From Chloranthus sessilifolius (Eukaryota; Streptophyta; Magnoliopsida; Chloranthales; Chloranthaceae), in assembly GCA_021018995.1 (NCBI GenBank), contig CM037588.1, forward strand, positions 142,287,725-142,351,724: 64,000 nt of DNA, given 5' to 3'. The position numbers and the translations under genes are program-made. A model generated the notes under the pieces. That model saw nothing but the letters and a program-made list of their open reading frames with translations. It searched no databases and was not told where the DNA came from. The stretch's first letter is position 1; every line of letters begins with the position of its first letter. This document shows positions 11,688-23,043 of this stretch, piece by piece.

Positions 11688-12258
11688 GGGTACCTTTGTT
11701 CGTGCCTACAGGTTTACTGAAAGCGCCTATGTCTGAAACCATTGACCCATTGACTCACTACAAAAAATAGACTATTAGTGGCAATTTTTTTAATAAAAAA
11801 TTGTGGCTTTTAGTCCTGTCATCGCTACAAAAAAACTGCCGCTATTAGTCCTGTCGCTACAAAAAACTACCTTAACAGCAAGAGTCATTGAAACACCTTA
11901 TTTTTGTAGTGACTTCTTGGAATCAAACGATTGAAATCATTTTCACTCCAATCTTCGACACAATGAATCTTGAGACCACGAGATTACCATCAGACAATCG
12001 TTTATTCATTTCACGGGGCAAAAATACTAAAATTACGACCCTAAAATCACGTTTGAGTGTGATATGTGCCATGAGAGTTTAGGGCCTCTTTTTGGGGATA
12101 TTCGGATATGTGCCATGTGAAATCCAAAATTCGTTGTTTGACGGTATGCTTATGGTCTCAAGATCCATTATGTGGAAGATTTAGGTGAAAAACAATCTCA
12201 ATCGTCCGCTTCCATGCAATCAACATGTAAGCTATCTAGGAGTGAACAAAGGTAACCC
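11688..12258. mobile_element. Mutator-like MITE interrupted by a CACTA MITE
   Basis: The ends are GGGTACCTTTGTTC and (inverted) GGGTTACCTTTGTTC. Flanking 9-mers TATACAATA and TATATAAAC match at 6 of 9 positions, so the duplication is decayed. The interior shares GAAAGCGCCTA and GATCTTGAGATC-type words with 9788-10206. A CACTA MITE is inserted at 11756-11911. Confidence 0.6.
11756..11911. mobile_element. CACTA MITE (156 bp)
   Basis: Starts CACTACAAAAAATAG and ends TTTTTGTAGTG, the CACTA superfamily signature, with a 3-bp target duplication ACT (11753-11755, 11912-11914). It is nested in the MITE at 11688-12258. Confidence 0.85.
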
Positions 12259-12267
12259 TATATAAAC

Positions 12268-12672
12268 TAAAATTTAAATAAGACACTTTCTGACGTCACT
12301 TGGTGAAACACATATCAATCTCATCTCGCTAAGCCCCGAGATGTAAGAGTCGAGACATATCGCTCGATACATCTTGTATGAGGTGAAATTTAAACCCTTG
12401 GTGTTGATATTTCTAAAAAGGGGGGGCAAATTTGGTATTTTGATTAAATAAACCTACTTGATTAAGAGAATTGTGTAGTTGAGTTACCCCACCTTCAGGG
12501 ACTCCATTGCCCAAGAAGTTCAAATGTTTAGATGATTATGGAAAAACCAAAAGGAAGGGGACCTGTATAAAGTATTAGATAAAAATAGGGACTGCACTGC
12601 AATTAACCAAAAAATATACCCTTTCACCTGTATTTATATGAGAAATTGTTTTAGTAATGTAGTATATTTTAT
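12268..12672. other. Gene-free spacer
   Basis: No gene or complete element recognised. Confidence 0.5.
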
Positions 12673-12681
12673 TGTCGAAAA

Positions 12682-13537
12682 GGGAAATTTACTAGATTGA
12701 TCATGTCAGATACACCTTTCCCGTCAGAGACCCTCTATTTTGACCTTTACCCAAGCCGATCAGGTTTAAGCCCAGCTAGTTCCAACTAATAGGAAAAGTC
12801 TTAAATACCCCTTCCTATATTTTTAATTGTTCTACATAGTTTAAAATTTTAAAAATTACACTTTTTTGTAATTACGCGATGTGAAGCAACATTTATGGCG
12901 TTTGATTTGAAGGCCACAATATAAAGATTGATGGTGCCAAAGATTGGCACGAAAAAAAAGCGATATCCCCTCTTTAAAAATAAATAAATAAAAGAATCGA
13001 CTCTCTATACAGTCGAAAATGACTGTCTAGGACAGTCGTTATCGACTTTCTAGACAGTCGTTTTTGACCGTCTAGGCAGTCGATTTTTCTTTTTTCTTTT
13101 TTTGGTTAAAGAGGCGATATCGCCTGCTTTCCATGTCAATCTCTGGGACCATCAATCTTTATATTGTAGCCTTTAAATCAAACGCCATAGATGTTGCTTC
13201 ACATCGCGTAAATATAAAAAAGTACAATTTAATTTTAAATTATATAGAACGATAAAAATGTAAGAAGCACTACAAAAAATAAGACTATTAGCGAGAGTTT
13301 TTTACAGCAAAAAACTCTCGCTATTAACCAAAACACTATTAAGACTATTAGCGACAAAGGTATTAGCGGCAATTTTTTTGTTAATAGCGTCAGTTTTTAG
13401 CTGCCACTAATAATCTTATTTTTTTTAGTGAAGGATTATTTAAGACTTTTCCTACTAGTTAGTTGGAACTGACTTGGCTTAAAGTTGGTCAGTTTGGATA
13501 AAGGCGAAAATATAGGGTTTCTGACAAGAAATTGCCC
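12682..13537. mobile_element. Non-autonomous MULE, family X copy 1
   Basis: The left end GGGAAATTTACTAGATTGAT and the right end (inverted GGGCAATTTCTTGTCAG) lead into longer inverted repeats that also hold the word CCTATATTTTC. Flanking 9-mers TGTCGAAAA (12673-12681) and TATTGAAAA (13538-13546) differ by two transitions. The right end lacks part of the repeat kept in copy 2. The middle has arrayed dyads such as GACTGTCTAGGACAGTC, and a CACTA MITE is inserted at 13268-13430. No transposase. Confidence 0.75.
13268..13430. mobile_element. CACTA MITE (163 bp)
   Basis: Starts CACTACAAAAAATAAGA and ends in the inverse of CACTAAAAAAAATAAGA, with target duplication AAG on both sides (13265-13267, 13431-13433). 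Nested in MULE X copy 1. Confidence 0.9.
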
Positions 13538-13552
13538 TATTGAAAAATATTA

Positions 13553-14756
13553 GGGAAATTTACCTGATCGACCCTGTCAGATACACCTTTTACGTCAGAG
13601 GCCCTATATTTTCACCTTTACCCAAATCGACCAGCTGGGAGCCTAGCCGACCCTAAGGATAACAAAAAGTCCAAATTACCCCCTTTCTTTAAGGCATAAA
13701 AATATCATTTTCTTTCTCATTTTAATTTGCTACAGTTTTTAAAAGCCAGAGGTGGCAAAGGTGACGGCGTCTTCTCCTCAATCAATCTACTCCGATCTGC
13801 TATTTGGATCGACCCAGATACACTTTTTTCGTCAAAGACTGTAACAAATTAGAATGAGGAAGAAGAGGATACACCTATATAATTTAAAATTTTAAATATT
13901 TGTATTTTTCTATATTTACGCAATGTGAAACGAGATCTATGCCGTCTGATTTAAAGGCCACAATATAAAATCGATAGCCAATAGATATGAAAAAAAGGCG
14001 ATATCGACTCTGTACACAGTCGGTTCCGATCATTTTAAGAGTCGTCAACGACTGTTTACAGAGTCGCCATCGACTTTGTACACAATCGCTATCGATTGTA
14101 TAAAAAATAAATAAATCACAATTGATGGCGACTCTATACACAGTCGTCATCAATTGTAAAAAATAAAAAAAATAAAAAAATAATTTTTTTTTAAAAATAA
14201 TTTTTTTTTTTTTATAAAATCGATGACGACTCTGTACAAAGTCTCCATCGACTGTATAATTTTTTTTTTATAAAATCAATGGCAACTCTATACAGAGTCG
14301 TTATCAATTTTATATAAAAATAAAAAATTAAAATTTTAAAAAAAATTATTTTTTTCACTTTACAATCGATGGCGACTCTATACAGAGTCGATGACGACTC
14401 TTAAAATGCTCGGTACCGATTGTGTTAAGAGTCGATATCGATTGTTAAATTATTATTTATTTATTTAAAGAGGCGATATCGCATTTTTTCGTGTCTATCT
14501 TTAGTGCCATCTATTTTATTATGTGGCCTTCAAATCAGACGGCACAGATCCGGTTTCACATTGTGTAAATCTAGAAAAATATAAATATTTAAAATTTTAA
14601 ATCATGTAGAACAAAAAAAAGTATAAGGAGTATTTCAAACTTTTTGTGCTAGCTGAAAATGGCTTGACTAAAAGCTAATCGATTTGGGTAAAGGTAAAAA
14701 TATAGGGCCTTTGACGTAAAAGGTGTATCTGACAGGGTCGATCAGTTAAATTTCTC
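13553..14756. mobile_element. Non-autonomous MULE, family X copy 2
   Basis: Perfect 9-bp duplication AAAATATTA (13544-13552 and 14757-14765). The ends GGGAAATTTACCTGATCGAC and (inverted) GAGAAATTTAACTGATCGAC continue as inverted repeats of roughly 80 bp or more. The interior (about 13990-14460) is packed with dyads such as CGACTCTGTACACAGTCG. No transposase can be read. It sits almost directly beside copy 1. Confidence 0.9.
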
Positions 14757-15218
14757 AAAATATTAACCATTTGTAGGCTAATTTATTTGAAAAGTGCAAA
14801 AGAGGACGGCATGCAGGTTAGCTCACTCTTAAAGTAATACCCAATTTAATGCAATCTTAGAATAACCATTCAATTTAATGCAATCTTACAATAACTTTTG
14901 GGGTTTTTTGCATATACCCCCCTGTGTTATGCTAATATTATAAGAAACCCCCTGAGTTATGAGTATTTATTCTGCAGCCCCTACTTTTATGTTTCTATTT
15001 CATATAACTCTCTGCCGTTAACTAACCGTGAGTTTATGGACGGAAAGCCTATTTTACCCTTAATGAAACCAATATTTTAAAAATACCACCATTCTAAAAG
15101 GCCCTTCATTCATCTATATTTACAAGTCATGCCATTAAAATTTATCACCATTCTAAAAGGCCCTTCATTCACCTTTATTTACAAGTCATGCCATTATAAT
15201 TTACCACTATTCTAAAAG

Positions 15219-15625
15219 GAGTACCTTTAAATTCACCCACAAAATCTTTGAGTTCACCCACGCTGAAATACATCGGCTGCATTGAATCAAACGATGGAGA
15301 TTTTTTATCGTCTCAATCTTTCATGAGATCGATCTTTAGATCATGGGTGTACCATCAGACGGTCGACTTTTTATTTCATATGGTATACACCCCTAAAAGT
15401 GACTTTAATATCAATTTTAAGCATGCACGTGATGTTAAGGTCACTTTTCTGAGCTGTGTGCCACGTGAAATAAAACACTGACCGTCTGATGGTACGATCA
15501 TGATCTCAAGATCCATCATGTGAAAGATTGGGAGGATAAATGATCTCCATCGTTCGATTCAATCCAATCAACGTGTTCTAGCGTGGGTGAACTTAAAGAT
15601 TCAGTGGGTGGATTTAAAGGTACTC
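15219..15625. mobile_element. Mutator-like MITE nested in the MULE
   Basis: Perfect 9-bp duplication TTCTAAAAG (15210-15218 and 15626-15634). The ends GAGTACCTTTAAATTCACCC and (inverted) GAGTACCTTTAAATCCACCC continue with TTCACCCACGCT. The interior holds inverted copies of the GATCTTGAGATCATG and TTTTATTTCA words seen across the window. Short open frames here are not genes. Confidence 0.85.
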
Positions 15626-16077
15626 TTCTAAAAGGCCCTTCATTCACCATCAGATTCAAGACTCATCAGATGGGTGATTCCCCCATTAAAGTATGCCAAC
15701 GTTTGGTCGAATACTCAACCAATGAAGGATTTGTGGCAAACGATGCAATTATTCTTGAAAAGAAAACCCTCAATCTACGCGTTCCGCTCAAAATACTCGT
15801 CCCTCCAATTTCCTATATGATTCAAGACCCATTTTTAGGAATTGGATTGCCTAACTGCGTCTGCTTCCATCCACCGAATCTTTGAGTTCACCCACGCTAC
15901 ATTGATTGCATTGAATAAGACGATGGAGATCGTTTAGGCATGCCATTAGAAAATCAATGTTTTATTTCGTGGCACACATCTAAGAAAAGTGACCTTAACG
16001 TATATGGTTAAAATTAATTTTAAGATCATTTTTTTGGGAATGTATCACATGAAATAAAAAATCAACCATTTGATGGT

Positions 16078-16437
16078 GCCACCATGATCTCAAGATCCAT
16101 CGTGTGAAAGGTTGGAACGATAAACAATCTCCATCGTCCGATTTAGTGCAATCAACCGTCTGATGGTGCCACCATGATCTCAAGATCCATCGTGTGAATG
16201 GTTGGGACGATAAACGACTTCCATCGTCCAATTCAATGCAATCAACTGTCTGATGGTGCCACCATGATCTCAAGATACATCGTGTGAAAGGTTGAGACGA
16301 TAAATGATCTCCATCGTCCGATTCAATGCAGTCAACCGTCTAATAGTGCCACCGTGATCTCAAGATCCATCGTGTAAAAGGTTGAGACGATAGACGATCT
16401 CCATCGTCCGATTCAATGCAGTCAATGTTTTTCAGCG
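16078..16437. repeat. 90-bp tandem repeat, four units
   Basis: The word GCCACC(A/G)TGATCTCAAGAT recurs at 16078, 16168, 16258 and 16348, an exact 90-base period. Because 90 is a multiple of three and the units lack stops on the minus strand, they give an apparent protein of 30-residue repeats, which is an artefact of the array. The unit derives from the inner arm of the nearby MITE family. Confidence 0.9.
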
Positions 16438-16650
16438 TGGGTGAACTCAAATATTTGGTGGGTGGATTTGAAACTATTCTTTTTTGTAAGTGGAGGGGTG
16501 GATTTAAAATTACTCTTACTACCTGTAGAGTGTGTTTTATAAACACCAAAATGCTAACTCAGGGGATTTAAAGCAAATAGCTATAATTGGGGGGGTTATT
16601 TATAATATCAACATAACTCAGGGGGATATTTGCAAAAAACTCTAACTTTT

Positions 16651-18430
16651 ATTACATTGATTTGATTCTATAAAGGTTAGTTTAAACCTTTGGCAGAATC
16701 AAATCACTATTTATTAGCTTTAAAACTATTAAATATCGATTCTCTAATATCCTCATATTTATTTATTATTATCTTTTAAATTTGCCCATAAATATTGTAA
16801 ATGTAAGTAGTGCTTAAGATGGATTCAATTGAAAAGAAATTAAAGTGTTGTTATGGAGGGTGAGAGATTTACAAGCATGAGATTGTAGTGGTTACAGGGA
16901 GCATGGGAATATAGCTCAAGTACCGTACAGTCACGTGGAGAAGCTTCTGCAGTGTTCAGATCCGTACACGTGTCGAACTGTAAAAAAATTTGATTGCTAT
17001 AAGATTACATGGGAACACTGCGCCACAGCGTATTTATAAGCATCTATTGTAGGCTAGCAGCCCTATCACTACGCGGCGCGGCGGCGGTGGATGAAAGGAC
17101 CACACGGCTTCGCTTTCCAATTGTTGTCCCCGAAACGATCTAGTATAACATGTAAAACCGGCACATTCCTATTGTATCTAGATTCTTGAAATTGTAAAAT
17201 AATTTGGATTAAGTACGCAGGCCGTGTACGTGGTGCCCCTAGGTGGAGTGCAATTTTTTATACCATTACATTAGAGTTTTCATCTTACATCACATGGACT
17301 TTAGCTTTGGTGTAAGCAACTCTACAATGTCCATGTGATGATCGGATTGGACAATCATTTTACACAGCCCTTCTTCTCCCTAACCCTACTTCTTCTCCAA
17401 AACCATATGTTCTCCGGCAGCCGTCTCGCAAAGGCCCGATTTAATCGTAGAAGAAAAAAAGTGATGAAAGCGAGAGTAGATAGGAACTTGGATCAATCTA
17501 GAGCCATTGATTCCCAGATCTGTAGAGCAAGAAATCAATTTTTTTTTTCCCAAATCTATAGAGCAAGAAATCAATTTTTTTCTCTTTCTTCCTCAAATTA
17601 AAATTAAATTATAATTTCTAAATCCATATTGAAGCAAAGTTGTACACGAATCACAAGTGATTTTTTTCTCTTTTTTTCATTTTATAAAAAGATTTTGATG
17701 GTTTGTCTATTTTACGGCTTTGCAGTGTGTAAAGGTTATAAAGGGAGTGTTAGTTTATTGCCTGATTTGGAAGTTGAATTGAGGAAGAAAGCTGGTAGGG
17801 TATTCAAGAAAGCGACGGAGATCTGCATCATCAAATCGGTTAATTATAATTTAATTATAATTAATTTTAATTTGAGTAAAATGAACCGTATGATGATACA
17901 ATTCTAACCATCTATCTTAGATGAACGGTTTAGATCGTCGATTAACGATACCAAATTTACTTTACAGATGGATCGCGTATAGTCCTCTATAGTAGTGCAC
18001 GGGGTAATGTAACTTTCTCTTTTTAGAATCCACACGCGTTGGTGTCGAAGCAATCTCTCCATCTCTTAGAACTCTGTCCAAAGATACATGTACACGTGTG
18101 TTTCTTAAGTTCAGATTTTTTGTAAGGCATGTATATTTTACATAGATGTATGAGACCCATTAATAAGAGGGGTAAAATTGTAAAAATCACCTACTTCCTG
18201 TGTGGGTTTCTACGGTAGGCAGGCTATTCAATGGACGCTGGGGCACTCTGTAGTAATTAATTAAGGTTCATGTTTTTTTGGTAATAAAAAGGCACAAGCC
18301 GTTTTTTGGTACAAAGCCCAAAATATATCTTAACCATTTAAAAATGAAAAATAATATCTTTAAATAATAAAATAAACATAATACATAATCTACATGTACT
18401 AACAACTTTCAATATAAATAATACAAAATA
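16651..18430. other. Unassigned stretch with promoter-like and gene-like scraps
   Basis: No complete gene is supported. It contains CACGTG G-box cores at about 16933 and 16968, a TATTTATAA word near 17030 and a GCGGCGCGGCGGCGG run near 17072. Near 17370-17440 is a pyrimidine-rich, leader-like piece. The words AGAGCAAGAAATCAATTTTTTT occur twice near 17525-17580. A frame at 17629-17907 resembles no family I know. Confidence 0.4.
17288..17340. repeat. 12-bp perfect inverted repeat (hairpin)
   Basis: Arms CATCACATGGAC (17288-17299) and GTCCATGTGATG (17329-17340) enclose a 29-base loop. Confidence 0.7.
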
Positions 18431-19948
18431 TGTGTCCCGACCTGAAATTCTATCTGATCTCAAGGGCTTAAAATTCAGGGTTATGACTCACACGCATCTT
18501 AAATACGTTAAACAGACATACAAATAATCAAAGTTCTAGCACTAATATAACTCCACGAAAGTCATGAATCCGACAAATAAGAAATGAAATAAATTGACAG
18601 CTATAAATAAATAATAACTACGATAAAATTCATGAGCATCTCATAATAAATGCAAAAACAAACAAATATTAGACATAAATGAAAAGTATGAGATTGTAAA
18701 TAAACAATAATCGCATGAAACTATTCTCAGTATCAGGACTACAACTATCAATAATCAGCATTAGGATCGAGGTCAGCACCAAGGTCCTCCTAGTAACCTG
18801 CCATGTCGCCCTTCCAAGGCTCCTGGTACTCTGTGTTTATCGGGTCAACAAAGTCAGCACCATAAGGACCAGAATAATCAGCATCCACTCTGTCAATATA
18901 ATCTTCTACAGCTGTTAGTTTTTCGTGAGATGAATTTACTTAGTCACGTAAACTCAGGGATACACTACTAATCCACCCTATACTACTCAGGTGTATTGTA
19001 AGTGCATCTCGTGAGTCATAAATCATAATACAACAATATTAAAGAATAAATTAATGAAATAATAATTTTCTACATATTGTAGAGTTTGTATCATAACATA
19101 AATGCAACACTATGATCTACACACACTTATATCCTAACGTATATCATAACATAACATATCTTATTATTACAAAGACACATGCGTCTATACATCGCATGGG
19201 CGTACCAACATACTCGTAAATCCTAATACGACATGTGTCAGAGTCGCTGCTCGAGCCTACAATCTAAGAGTCACCATAGTAGCTTACTATCATAACATAA
19301 CGCTCTCCATAAAAACTCATACACTTCATCCAACCTAATAGAGAGACATGACCAATCACAACTAACATATACATACCGTCTCCTAGAGACCCATCTTGAT
19401 TATAAGACGTTGTAGCCCTTACGGTGGTTACTTAAGAAACGGCACGTACATACTTAAGTTTTTAATCTTATATTGGCCTACACAGCGGTGTCTAATTGTT
19501 ATACTCATAACTTATCTTATCATATATACTCATATCATAACATACTCTTACAACTTAATTCTAGGACAAGTTATAATGTGATAACTTCACTAAATCACGT
19601 TTCCCAAGAAAAAGGTGTCGTAGTAACTCAGATATACTTAATGTAGTAGCCCATACTACCATAGAAGTGTTGCATTCGTACATAAACGTCTATATTCCGA
19701 GTTTTACGTGCGATAAAAAAAACATCACTATAACTTAGGCCTAAGGGTTAAATTTCATATCATAACTCATATCTTATCCTATCATATAAAAATTCAGGGT
19801 GATAGGGTCACCGTATAGGTCACCGTATATAAGGTTATACTAAATTCGCACTCACCGTACTCGTCATAATGTCTCATACCACCATGAGCTGTAAGGCATG
19901 TGAATACGATGTATTCCTCACTTTAATACCATCTCAGCGAATCTCCAC

Positions 19949-20158
19949 AAAATCAATTTATATTTAGATTTTATTATGATTATATGTATACATATTCACA
20001 TAACACAGTAATACAATATAGAATAAAGTAGTTATTAGCGTGGAAGCATGGAACTATCTAACTTACAAAATCAGTTTATATTCATATTTCATTATGATTA
20101 TATGTATATATATTCACATAATACAATAATACAAATATAGAATAGGGTGATTATTAGC
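19949..20158. repeat. Tandem duplication of about 115 bp
   Basis: The block with ATTATGATTATATGTATA and ATTCACATAA occurs twice (about 19949-20037 and 20067-20157), each ending in TTATTAGCGT. Confidence 0.75.
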
Positions 20159-20259
20159 GTTGTATTTCGAGAACGCGAAGATCAGAGTTCGATTTTCACG
20201 AGGACATCGAATTTCTAATTCTTCGTGTTATGGAAGAGGTCGCATTGAAAGGATAAAAT

Positions 20260-20261
<2 letters not shown>

Positions 20262-20315
<54 letters not shown>
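20262..20315. repeat. (TA)n microsatellite
   Basis: Uninterrupted TA units. Confidence 0.95.
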
Positions 20316-20317
<2 letters not shown>

Positions 20318-20469
20318 CCGTACTTTATATGCTCAAATTGAAAGACATTGTAATTTAGAGTGAGGTAAATCACAATTATCGATCGAAACCTACTTGTGTT
20401 TAGCATATATTAAAAGTTATGGTCGTGATAAGGTAAAATTATATACATAAATAATGTCGTCTGTTTGGA

Positions 20470-20726
20470 CAAGAATCGATCGATTAGTTTTAGAATTGAT
20501 TGATCGGAATTATAATATATATGTCATTCAATTCGCATCATAATCGATTGATCAAAAATTTATAATCGATCGATCAAATTTAAAGTAAACAGCTAAATCG
20601 ATTATGTCCAAAATCGATCGATCGAGCATAAGGAATCGATCGATCTAAAATATGATGCAAGAAGGACAGTCGTTTCAGTTCAGAATTGATCGATCAGTCT
20701 AGACATCGATCAATCAAAAATAAAAA

Positions 20727-20772
<46 letters not shown>

Positions 20773-21045
20773 CATGGTGTCGGTGCAGAATCAATCGATT
20801 ACAACTTGGAATCGATCGATCGACAATGTACAGAAAATATGTAAAGTCAACTTGGTCTAGAATTGATCGATAAAAAATGGAAATCGATCGATCCATCATT
20901 AATAGAAAATAAGCACAGTTGATTCGGTTCAGAATTGATGGATCGGAATTAATAATCGATCAATTGATTATTTTAGCTAACAAGGAAAATTTGTCTCAGA
21001 CCATAATCGATCAATCATAAATGAAAATCGATTGATCGATTTTAA
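20470..21045. repeat. Degenerate minisatellite built on paired ATCGATCGATC words
   Basis: At least six units, spaced roughly 80-100 bases, each hold an AGAATTGATCGATC-like word, about ten variable bases, then an AATCGATCGATC-like word and a variable spacer, often ending GGTTCAGAATTG before the next unit. A TA run (20729-20770) interrupts the array. It does not code and lies inside the probable solo LTR. Confidence 0.75.
20729..20770. repeat. (TA)n microsatellite
   Basis: TA units inserted in the ATCGATC minisatellite. Confidence 0.95.
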
Positions 21046-21689
21046 AAATTCTACACTTTCTAGAGTTAAGAAAATAAGATCTAAAAAGACAGAAAAATAA
21101 TTAAAATACAATTACAGCTTGGGTGAGCCATTTCATTCATTTTAAAAGCAATTTATATGAAAGAAATGTACAGGTTCATTTTATTTAGCCCGTCAATACG
21201 CGATCAAGCGTACCCTATGTAACGAAATCTGAGAAGAATAAGATGGATTGATGGGTACCCACTCGTTGAAGCGTAAACGATAGATATACGACGATTAGGG
21301 TGGAATAGGTCGACGTCCAACGTGATAGTCCGTCCGAGATTTCTTCTATTCTTTCCTCTTCGATCTTGATGCAAGAAAGAAATCATAGTGGTTCCTGTGG
21401 AAAAGTACACGAGAGTTTTGAGGGAAGAGATTAAATAGTTTTAGAAGGGTGAGTGGAGAAGGAGTTGTGCCGGCTAGGATTTCTTAAGAGAAGAAGAGAA
21501 CAAAAAATTAGGGTACAGCTAGGTTTTCTTAAAAGATTAGAATAACAAAAGAAGAAAAGAAAGTTACGTACTTAAATAAGATTTTCTAAAAGTATGGTAG
21601 GTTCCAGTGCAAAGCGCTAACACTTGCATAGTGTAAAACCTCATCTAACACCATTAAAAAAATTTAAGAAAATTCAAGTTGTTCTAATA

Positions 21690-21860
21690 TGATTAAAGCA
21701 TACATCATAATGAAGGAATTGACAAAAAATTAAAAAGATCGTCACTTTAAAAAGAAAATAGAGGATCCACAAATCAAGTGAATTAAAAGTTCGGCCAACC
21801 ACCTATTTATAACTTTTTTTCAAAAATTTTATTAATTTAGAGAATTTATCACAGGGCATA
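21690..21860. repeat. Dispersed repeat, copy 1
   Basis: Shares the words ATTAAAGCAT, CCACCTATTT and AGAGAATTT in the same order with 27990-28165. The family is unknown. Confidence 0.5.
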
Positions 21861-22348
21861 TGTCAAAAAAATCATATAGGTTGACCACAAGTTGTACTAC
21901 AAATATTAATTAATCAAACAATTCTATCCATCCAACTAATTTGATTTTCGACATTTACATGGGCCGATGCCCATATTCATTTACTATCTTTCGAATCATC
22001 TGATCAATCAGACTTTTGACCCAAAACAAATCCACAGGGTGGCCATCGAGTGAACGATATGGAGTGAGGTACAATTGTGCAAAAGTGTGTGGGTGTTATG
22101 ACCCAAGCACCTAGCAGGCAGGCACCAACTAGGGTGCATTCACTGTCATTCAAGCACATAATAGCAATATGATATATTAAACGATATTTAATTCTTCTTA
22201 AGTATGAAAGTACTTAGTTTTTTAGTTATTGGGATACTACAAAATGCTTTCCATCTATCGTTTTCTTTAAATTACAATAACAGTTTGCTTGGCCGGCCCA
22301 CAACTTTTTTCTTTCTGATCTTTTCCTTATTTTAATTTTATTCATCTT

Positions 22349-22351
<3 letters not shown>

Positions 22352-22397
<46 letters not shown>
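22352..22397. repeat. (TA)n microsatellite
   Basis: Uninterrupted TA units. Confidence 0.95.
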
Positions 22398-22400
<3 letters not shown>

Positions 22401-22765
22401 AGAGAGAATTAGGAAAATATATGTGTGTATCCCAAAAATGATATCATAGATATTAGATTACGAGCCACATGGCATGCAATCACAAGTTGCATGCACCACA
22501 TCTTCTTAAGTTTTATCGATCATTCTACGCTTTCAAAAAAGAATCTGAACTTTTTCACCCTTCATTTCATGATTCAAAGGTGAGATTTTCAAAGGAAACT
22601 TGTCATTCAAAATTTTTACCATCGACAATAAAATTAGTAGTGCAAACATGTACTTTTTTATTTTATTCTTCAATCATCCCCAATCAACCTTGTCTATATG
22701 CAGTGACACTCAAGTGTCTTGAGTGCAGCGTTTTGGACTGCATTCAAATGCCTATCCTCTAACCA

Positions 22766-22767
<2 letters not shown>

Positions 22768-22812
<45 letters not shown>
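22768..22812. repeat. (TA)n microsatellite
   Basis: Uninterrupted TA units. Confidence 0.95.
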
Positions 22813-22814
<2 letters not shown>

Positions 22815-23043
22815 CTACGTCTTTACAAATTATGTTATTGCGGTTCACTTGTTATAATATGTGACATTTTTAGCAATCCAAGTGATCATATGATAGTTCA
22901 TATGTTGTGTTAAAGTATATAAAAAAATCACACTTATTAGTAGATCTTAAATGTATGACTTTTACAGCCAATGATAGATTACGTTTTTAATGGACAAATT
23001 AAAATAAATGAATAAAGAGATTTGAATCTTTACATGGACTTAA

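Larger units (their letters stand above)
14900..16641. mobile_element. Non-autonomous MULE with C-rich terminal inverted repeats
   Basis: Flanked by ATAACTTTT (14891-14899) and CTAACTTTT (16642-16650), 8 of 9 identical. The ends read GGGGTTTTTTGCATATACCC and (inverted) AGTTTTTTGCAAATATCCCC, continuing with CCCTGAGTTATG-type words for roughly 70-100 bp. The interior contains direct repeats of TTCTAAAAGGCCCTTCATTC, a nested MITE (15219-15625), a truncated relative (about 15860-16520) and a 90-bp tandem array. No transposase. Confidence 0.8.
18431..21640 (-). mobile_element. Probable long solo LTR of a Ty3/Gypsy-type element
   Basis: The left edge reads TGTGTCCCGACC; on the minus strand this gives an LTR end of the GGTCGGGACACA type common in plant Gypsy elements. 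Toward the right (about 21100-21550) the minus strand resembles a transcribed leader. No gag, pol, primer site or purine tract flanks it, so a solo LTR or fragment is more likely than a full element. The right boundary is a guess (near 21600-21645) and no target duplication was confirmed. Confidence 0.4.
21861..23040. other. Gene-free stretch with two TA microsatellites
   Basis: No gene recognised. TA runs at 22352-22397 and 22768-22812; the open frame between them (22469-22762) matches nothing known to me. Confidence 0.5.

Noticed and set aside
16078-16437. Regular repeats that could suggest a CRISPR array
   Set aside because: Units are contiguous 90-bp tandem copies without unique spacers, inside a plant transposon.
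17629-17907. 92-codon frame ending in a Lys-rich stretch
   Set aside because: No recognisable family, splice pattern or neighbouring exons; kept only as an unexplained scrap.
20470-21045. ATCGATC array as a replication origin or methylation-site cluster
   Set aside because: No supporting context in nuclear plant DNA; a minisatellite in an LTR explains it better.
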